From Nitrospira sp. (lineage in GTDB: Bacteria; Nitrospirota; Nitrospiria; Nitrospirales; Nitrospiraceae): a stretch of 10,000 bases of DNA. How positions within the stretch are numbered: position 1 is the first letter of the stretch; every line of letters starts with the position of its first letter. Made by a program: the position numbers and the translations under genes. Positions 5,439 to 10,000 of the stretch are shown piece after piece. The notes under the pieces are model-generated. The model was not told where the DNA came from, made no database searches, and saw only the letters and a program-made list of their open reading frames with translations. Where the stretch lies: contig JAIWOH010000109.1 in NCBI GenBank assembly GCA_020216985.1, positions 1 through 10,000 of the forward strand. The letters are read 5' to 3'.

Positions 5439-6701
5439 ATGTCTCATCGAGATCTGTTGTCGCAGGTGACCCATTGGATCACGGACAAGGCTGTCGCCCA
5501 TCGGATTCGTCAATTGGCGGAAGAGATCCGCGCGAAAGACGGACAGCCGTTGGACGTCGTTTTCCCCGACGGATCGCGTCTGAACCTCGGCATGACACCT
5601 CAAGCCGTCTTGTCGATTCATGATCCGACGGTGTTGGTCGAGCTGGCCAATCCGACGCTCGGAGGGCTCGCCACGGCCTTCGTCGACGGACGCATCGACG
5701 TCGAGGGCGACATCATGACCGCCATCGTCGCCGCCGAACGACTCGTGGCGGCCGGCGGCGCGCCGGTGACGGCACGCATCGAGGCGACGCCATCAGACCA
5801 TCCGCCGCATCAAGACCGCGCCGACATTCAACATCACTACGACGTGGGGAACGATTTTTACCGCCTCTGGCTCGACGAACGGATGGTCTATTCCTGCGCC
5901 TATTTTGAAACCGGCGAGGAAACGATCGACGTCGCGCAACTGGCCAAACTGGATCATATTTGCCGCAAGCTGCGATTGCGTCCCGGCGAACGGTTCCTGG
6001 ACATCGGCTGCGGCTGGGGGGGGCTGATCATCCGCGCCGCCGAACAGTACGGAGTTCATGCTGTCGGCATCACCCTCTCCGACAATCAATTCATGCTGGC
6101 TCGGGACCGCATTCGGCAAGCCGGATTCGAAGGCCGAGCCGAAGTACACCTCTTGGACTACCGGGACGCACCCGCGCGGTTCGGAGAGGATTCGTTCGAC
6201 AAAATTGCAAGCGTCGGCATGTTCGAGCACGTCGGCCTCAAGAATTTTTCGACCTATTTCCTCGTCGCCCGCCGTCTCTTGCGCGATCGCGGGCTGATTC
6301 TCAATCACAGTTTTACGTCGTCCGATGTCGACGGTCGGCCCGTCGGCTCCGGCGTCGACGATTTCATCGACACCTACGTCTTTCCCAACAATGAGTTGGC
6401 CCATCTTCATACGATCATTCGGGAAATGGGCGCTCGGCAATTCGAAATTTATGATGTCGAGAGCCTGCGACCGCACTATGCTCGCACGCTCGCGCTCTGG
6501 TCGGAACGATTGGAACGACAATTGGACGCCGCCCGTCAAGTCGTGGGGGAACGGACGGTGCGAATCTGGCGGGCTTACCTCGCCGGTACGTCGTTGGGAT
6601 TTCACCGCGGGTGGATGAACGTTCACCAAGTCCTCGCCAGTCTGCAAGAGACCGAGGGCCCGACCGAACTGCCGTTGACGAGGAGATGGATGTACGGCTG
6701 A
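5439..6701 (+). CDS. cfa: Cyclopropane-fatty-acyl-phospholipid synthase family methyltransferase
   Basis: Cfa-family enzymes transfer the methyl group of S-adenosylmethionine to the double bond of an unsaturated acyl chain in membrane phospholipid, usually making a cyclopropane ring. The 420-residue length is normal for the longer bacterial members. An N-terminal lipid-binding domain (about 1-115) precedes the methyltransferase domain. That domain shows GNDFYRLWLDERMVYSCAYF (137-156), the SAM-binding FLDIGCGWGGL (186-196) and MFEHVG (261-266). By alignment from memory with E. coli Cfa, the bicarbonate-site residues appear present: C153, E263, H290 and Y347. ATG 5439 is fixed by the strong ribosome site TAGGAGG (5427-5433), five bases upstream. 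Related enzymes instead make methyl-branched acids with a reductase partner, and an FAD reductase gene lies just upstream. The gene converges on hemG with 31 bases between them. Confidence 0.93.
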   Translation: MSHRDLLSQVTHWITDKAVAHRIRQLAEEIRAKDGQPLDVVFPDGSRLNLGMTPQAVLSIHDPTVLVELANPTLGGLATAFVDGRIDVEGDIMTAIVAAERLVAAGGAPVTARIEATPSDHPPHQDRADIQHHYDVGNDFYRLWLDERMVYSCAYFETGEETIDVAQLAKLDHICRKLRLRPGERFLDIGCGWGGLIIRAAEQYGVHAVGITLSDNQFMLARDRIRQAGFEGRAEVHLLDYRDAPARFGEDSFDKIASVGMFEHVGLKNFSTYFLVARRLLRDRGLILNHSFTSSDVDGRPVGSGVDDFIDTYVFPNNELAHLHTIIREMGARQFEIYDVESLRPHYARTLALWSERLERQLDAARQVVGERTVRIWRAYLAGTSLGFHRGWMNVHQVLASLQETEGPTELPLTRRWMYG

Positions 6702-6732
6702 TCGAATCGTGCGGCGCGGCAAACCGTCGGCG

Positions 6733-8187
6733 CTATCCTGCGTGACGACCTTCGCCCGACAAGTCTTTGGCGATCTTTTCCGCCGCCGCTGCCCCATCGC
6801 GAATACAATCCGGAATCCCGACCCCGCGATAGGCCGCACCCGTGAGCGCAAGTCCCGGATAGCGGCTCAACGCCGCTTCAAGCTGATTCAGCCGGTCAAG
6901 ATGCCCCACTGTATATTGCGGCATCGCCTTCCACCAACGATTCACCTCGGCATAGACCGGCTCCGCTCGGATTCCACAGAGAGCTGAAAGCTCGGCTCGA
7001 ATCTTAGCCGCAAGCTCGCGATCATCGAGGTTCAGTATGTCATCGCGGCCCACTCCGCCGACGTAACAGCGGATCAACACCCGATCCGCCGGAGCGCGAT
7101 ACGGCCATTTGAGCGACGTCCACGTTGCGGCCAGGAGATCGCGGCCCTCGGTTCGGGGCACCACGAACCCGAATCCCTCGATCGCACCGGCCAACTGCTC
7201 GGCCGGATACGCCAACGCGACGGTGCCGGTCGAAGCGTAGGGAATCATGTCGAGCAGTCCTCCGGCGATCGGAGACAGCGGTCGTAACAGGTCGGCGGAG
7301 ACATAGGCCGGCGTCGCGAGAATCAAACTCTCCGAAGAAAGCGCCGATCCGTCATCAAGAATCAGATCGTACATCCAGCGGCCAGGCTGATGAGACCGCA
7401 CCCGTAACGCCTCGACCTTGCATCCCAACCGAAGTTCCACCTCTTGCTGCTTTAACCGGCCCGTCAAGGCGGACACGAGGTCGCCGAGCCCGTTCTTGAG
7501 GCTCACGAACATCGTATGCCGCGGCCGACCGGGCTCGGACCGCGGCGCCGCCCGCTTCGCGGCCACCATACCTCGTATAACGCTGCCGTGCCGCTGCTCC
7601 AGTTCCCAAAATCTAGGGAACGTCGCTTTAAGACTCATGTGCTCGGCATCGCCCGCGTAGATCCCCGCCATGAGCGGCTCCAGCACCCGTTCAAACGCTT
7701 GACGGCCGAAGCGGCGGCGGCAGAACGACGCCAGCGATTCGTCCCCCTCCGCCGGTCCGCGCGGAATCAAGGTCTCCAATCCCATTCGCGCCAGCCCGAC
7801 CCAATCGAGCAATCCGCTTCGCAACAAGGGTTTCCATTGTCGCGGCGCAAAGGAAATCAATCCGTCCGGCAATTCATAGAGCCGCCCGTCCCGCAGCACG
7901 CAGGCCTTTTTGCCCGTCTCGTTGGTATTGATCACCTGATCGGCAAGACCCAATTTGATGCAGAGGTCGAGAGCGGCCTGTTTTTGGGACAAAAAAGAAT
8001 CCGGACCGGCTTCGGTGACGAGATCGCCGATCCGGTGCGTGACGATCTTTCCTCCCCAATAGGAGGCGGATTCGAGCACCGTGCAGCGGCAGGAGAGGCC
8101 CTTCGCCGAGACCGTTTCCCACAAAGCAAATGCAGCGGCCAATCCCGAGATGCCGCCGCCGACGATGACTGTGTGGAATCGTTTCAC
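6733..8187 (-). CDS. hemG: FAD-dependent protoporphyrinogen (or coproporphyrinogen) oxidase, HemG/HemY type
   Basis: This enzyme removes six electrons from the porphyrinogen ring late in heme synthesis, using FAD and oxygen. It is the HemY/PPOX type, not the flavodoxin-like HemG of E. coli. The 484-residue length is usual. The N-terminal dinucleotide-binding motif is VIVGGGISGLAAA (7-19), with acidic E39 at the end of the second strand and WGGK (44-47) next. The C-terminal FAD-contact motif is GAAYRGVGIPDCI (450-462). The start is GTG 8187, overlapping the hemH stop by four bases (GTGA). No ribosome site precedes it, so translation probably depends on ribosomes finishing hemH. Whether the substrate is protoporphyrinogen or coproporphyrinogen cannot be settled from this gene alone. 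It is the last gene of the cluster seen here. Confidence 0.93.
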   Translation of the reverse strand: MKRFHTVIVGGGISGLAAAFALWETVSAKGLSCRCTVLESASYWGGKIVTHRIGDLVTEAGPDSFLSQKQAALDLCIKLGLADQVINTNETGKKACVLRDGRLYELPDGLISFAPRQWKPLLRSGLLDWVGLARMGLETLIPRGPAEGDESLASFCRRRFGRQAFERVLEPLMAGIYAGDAEHMSLKATFPRFWELEQRHGSVIRGMVAAKRAAPRSEPGRPRHTMFVSLKNGLGDLVSALTGRLKQQEVELRLGCKVEALRVRSHQPGRWMYDLILDDGSALSSESLILATPAYVSADLLRPLSPIAGGLLDMIPYASTGTVALAYPAEQLAGAIEGFGFVVPRTEGRDLLAATWTSLKWPYRAPADRVLIRCYVGGVGRDDILNLDDRELAAKIRAELSALCGIRAEPVYAEVNRWWKAMPQYTVGHLDRLNQLEAALSRYPGLALTGAAYRGVGIPDCIRDGAAAAEKIAKDLSGEGRHAG

Positions 8188-9134
8188 CGTTGAGGAGAGG
8201 ACGTGGCGTCGTGCGCCATCAGGATGTCGGCCAAGACCTCGATCAAAGCCGGATGGTCGTTGAGCATCGGCATGCGTTCCAGCCGCATTCCCAAGCCGGA
8301 TGCCCGTTGCTTGAGTTCAATGTCGATATCATAAAGCGTTTCGACATGGTCGCAAATGAAGCCGATCGGCGCCACCACCACCGGCCTGTGTCCCGTGCGA
8401 TGCAGAAGGTCGAGCGCTTCCTCCACCGTCGGTCCCAGCCACGGCTCGTCGGATCGCCCTTGGCTCTGGTACGCGAACGTCGTCGGTCTCCCCCCTAGAC
8501 GGGCGGTGACGGCATCAACCGTCGCCTTGACCTCCATGGGATAGGGATCGTTCTGAGCGACAATCCGCTCCGGCAGACTGTGGGCCGTAAAGAGGACCGG
8601 AACACGGCTTCGTTCATCGGCTGAAAATTTGAGTAGCGCCTGTTCGATGTGATCGACGATGGCCGCGATCAGCTTGGGATGCGTATTCCAGGCGCCGACG
8701 TAGCCGACCGGTAGGGTGCTTCGCAGGGCCGCCCTTGCCTCTTCGACCTTTCTCTTGTACGCCCCTGTGCTGAGCGACGACTGCTGCGGCGCCATGCAGA
8801 TTCCGATTACCTGTTCGGGATCTTCTTTCAGCAGCTCGGCGTAGGCGTCTTTAATGTATGGATGCCAGTGGCGCATTCCCACGGACACTCGGTACCGCCC
8901 CTTTCCCGATTCATTCAAACGCCGCTCCAATCGTTCGGCCACGCTTCGCGTCATGCCGAGAGCCGGAGACTTTCCGCCGGTGGCTCGATATCGCTCCCGA
9001 ATTTCTTCGACGAGTTCAGGAGGGGTCGGCCGCCCTCCCCGCACGTCCAGCAAAAAAGGCTCGACGTTTTCCAGGCAATCGGGTCCCCCCATGGCCATCA
9101 GCAACACGGCAACGTGACGTCTCTGTTCCGGCAT
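8184..9134 (-). CDS. hemH: Ferrochelatase
   Basis: Ferrochelatase inserts Fe2+ into the porphyrin to make heme. With the ATG at 9134 the protein has 316 residues, close to the Bacillus enzyme. The conserved motifs are VLLMAMGGP (10-18), FTAHSLPERI (182-191) with catalytic H185, YQSQGRSDEPWLGP (222-235), and GFICDHVETLYDIDIE (258-273) with catalytic E265. M15 sits where human ferrochelatase has Met76 and the B. subtilis coproporphyrin ferrochelatase has Tyr13, which favours protoporphyrin IX as substrate. A TTG at 9155 would add seven residues, but it lies inside a T-run with no ribosome site. ATG 9134 has GGA upstream and a more typical N-terminus. hemG overlaps its stop by four bases, and hemE ends 92 bases upstream. 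Confidence 0.95.
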   Translation of the reverse strand: MPEQRRHVAVLLMAMGGPDCLENVEPFLLDVRGGRPTPPELVEEIRERYRATGGKSPALGMTRSVAERLERRLNESGKGRYRVSVGMRHWHPYIKDAYAELLKEDPEQVIGICMAPQQSSLSTGAYKRKVEEARAALRSTLPVGYVGAWNTHPKLIAAIVDHIEQALLKFSADERSRVPVLFTAHSLPERIVAQNDPYPMEVKATVDAVTARLGGRPTTFAYQSQGRSDEPWLGPTVEEALDLLHRTGHRPVVVAPIGFICDHVETLYDIDIELKQRASGLGMRLERMPMLNDHPALIEVLADILMAHDATSSPQR

Positions 9135-9153
9135 TGTTCCATCCGTGTCTTTC

Positions 9154-9178
9154 AAAAAGGGCGGTCAAACCATACCGC
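9154..9178 (-). terminator. Weak hairpin plus T-run between hemE and hemH
   Basis: On the minus strand GCGGT (9178-9174) and ACCGC (9165-9161) form a 5-bp stem with an 8-base loop, followed by CC and TTTTT (9158-9154). This resembles a weak intrinsic terminator or attenuator before hemH. The short stem means it would at most reduce read-through from hemE. Confidence 0.3.
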
Positions 9179-9226
9179 AGATCGTGAGCATGAGAGGGCG
9201 AGCGTGCGAGAAGATCTCCGTCGTCC

Positions 9227-10000
9227 TTACCGTTGACTGAGTTTATGCACCATGTCGATCGCCGCGGCGACGTGATCGACCGGCGTCGTCGGAAGAATGC
9301 CGTGACCGAGATTGAAGATGTGGCCCGGCCGTCCGCCGGCGCGCCGAAGGATATCTTCAACCCGGCGTTCAATTTCGGGGAGCGGAGCGAACAATACGAG
9401 CGGGTCCAAGTTTCCTTGCACGGCCCGGTCGTGCCCCACCGCCGCCCATCCGTCATCAAGGCGCACACGCCAATCAAGACCGATGACATCGCCTCCCGCC
9501 TCGCGCATCAGTCGAAGAAGCGCCGTCGTACCGGTCCCGAAATGGATCATCGGCACCCCTTCCCGTTTGAGCCCCTCGAAAATCACCTGCACGTGCGGCA
9601 ACACGTATTCCTCATAATCCCCGGGAGACAGACACCCCACCCAACTGTCAAAGAGCTGAACGGCTTGGGCGCCCGCTCTGATTTGACGCCGAAGGTAGCC
9701 CGTAATGACCCTGGCGAACTTGTCCATCAGTTTATGCCACGACGCGGGATCGCTGTACATCATCTGCTTGGTATGGAGATAGTTGCGCGATCCGCCGCCT
9801 TCGATCGCGTAACTGGCCAAGGTGAACGGCGCACCGGCAAAGCCGATCAACGGCACTTTCCCATCGAGGGCGCGACGGGTCAGTTTGATGGCTTCGGCCA
9901 CATAGTCAAGCCCATCTCCGTCTCCGACCTTCAGCCGATCCACCGACGCGCGGTCGCGGATCGGATTATGAATCACCGGCCCTTCACCTTGGGCGAACTC
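9227..10000 (-). CDS. hemE: Uroporphyrinogen decarboxylase, 3' part (start off the right edge)
   Basis: HemE removes the four acetate carboxyl groups of uroporphyrinogen III to give coproporphyrinogen III, a cytoplasmic step. The window holds 257 residues and the TAA at 9229-9227. The frame runs open through base 10000, beginning EFAQGEGPVIHNPIR, a typical internal HemE sequence. About 90 N-terminal residues, including the substrate-binding arginines near the start, lie outside. A GTG at 9976 is therefore internal, not the start. Conserved parts are GAPFTLASY (about 9835-9809), LFDSWVGCLSP, QGNLDP and FNLGHGILPTTP (about 9316-9281). The C-terminus is of normal form (HVAAAIDMVHKLSQR). The order hemE, hemH, hemG on one strand matches the hemEHY arrangement of Bacillus. 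Confidence 0.96.
   Translation of the reverse strand, partial: EFAQGEGPVIHNPIRDRASVDRLKVGDGDGLDYVAEAIKLTRRALDGKVPLIGFAGAPFTLASYAIEGGGSRNYLHTKQMMYSDPASWHKLMDKFARVITGYLRRQIRAGAQAVQLFDSWVGCLSPGDYEEYVLPHVQVIFEGLKREGVPMIHFGTGTTALLRLMREAGGDVIGLDWRVRLDDGWAAVGHDRAVQGNLDPLVLFAPLPEIERRVEDILRRAGGRPGHIFNLGHGILPTTPVDHVAAAIDMVHKLSQR

Noticed and set aside
5793..6851. Minus-strand open frame of 352 codons opposite cfa
   Set aside because: It is the shadow of the well-supported Cfa gene: no family motif, no ribosome site, and it runs into the end of hemG.
7516..8193. Plus-strand open frame of 225 codons inside hemG
   Set aside because: Composition typical of a shadow frame in G+C-rich DNA; HemG motifs are intact on the minus strand.
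9016..9489. Minus-strand open frame spanning the hemE-hemH gap
   Set aside because: It overlaps both heme genes in a different frame and has no motif; it is a chance frame.

Overview
This is a G+C-rich, gene-dense bacterial chromosome segment with ordinary housekeeping content. It ends in a hemE-hemH-hemG heme gene cluster on the minus strand. The mix of protein types suggests a Nitrospira-like bacterium (Nitrospirota). That assignment rests on my recognition of the proteins and gene order; nothing in the window proves it. I see no rRNA, tRNA, CRISPR array, insertion sequence or phage gene.

Layout. At the left edge (1-716, minus) is the N-terminal part of an unrecognised membrane-anchored helical protein. 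A possible 28-codon leader ORF overlaps its start. Positions 717-1327 hold no confident gene, only a possible small or decayed ORF and a candidate promoter. At 1328-2838 (plus) mazG is joined by a 4-base overlap to a gene for a small membrane-anchored protein of unknown function. A convergent minus-strand gene of unknown function (2845-3261) ends six bases from it, and a short palindrome covers both stop codons. At 3500-4399 (plus) is a membrane-anchored Sel1-repeat protein with a good extended -10 promoter. At 4521-5249 (plus) is a stand-alone FAD/NAD(P)H oxidoreductase, and at 5439-6701 (plus) a cyclopropane-fatty-acid-synthase family methyltransferase. Between these two lies a group of alternating TAAGA/TCTTA half-sites. 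From 6733 to the right edge (minus) are hemG, hemH and the 3' part of hemE. Transcription order is hemE, hemH, hemG, as in the hemEHY operon of Bacillus.

How the genes work together. HemE, HemH and HemG are late heme-synthesis enzymes: uroporphyrinogen decarboxylase, ferrochelatase and the FAD porphyrinogen oxidase. hemH and hemG overlap by four bases and are probably translated together. The MazG pair looks like a small operon of NTP sanitation plus an unknown membrane protein. The most interesting possibility is that the flavin reductase and the Cfa-family methyltransferase cooperate in making a methyl-branched fatty acid rather than a cyclopropane one. This is an inference and depends partly on the organism being Nitrospira.
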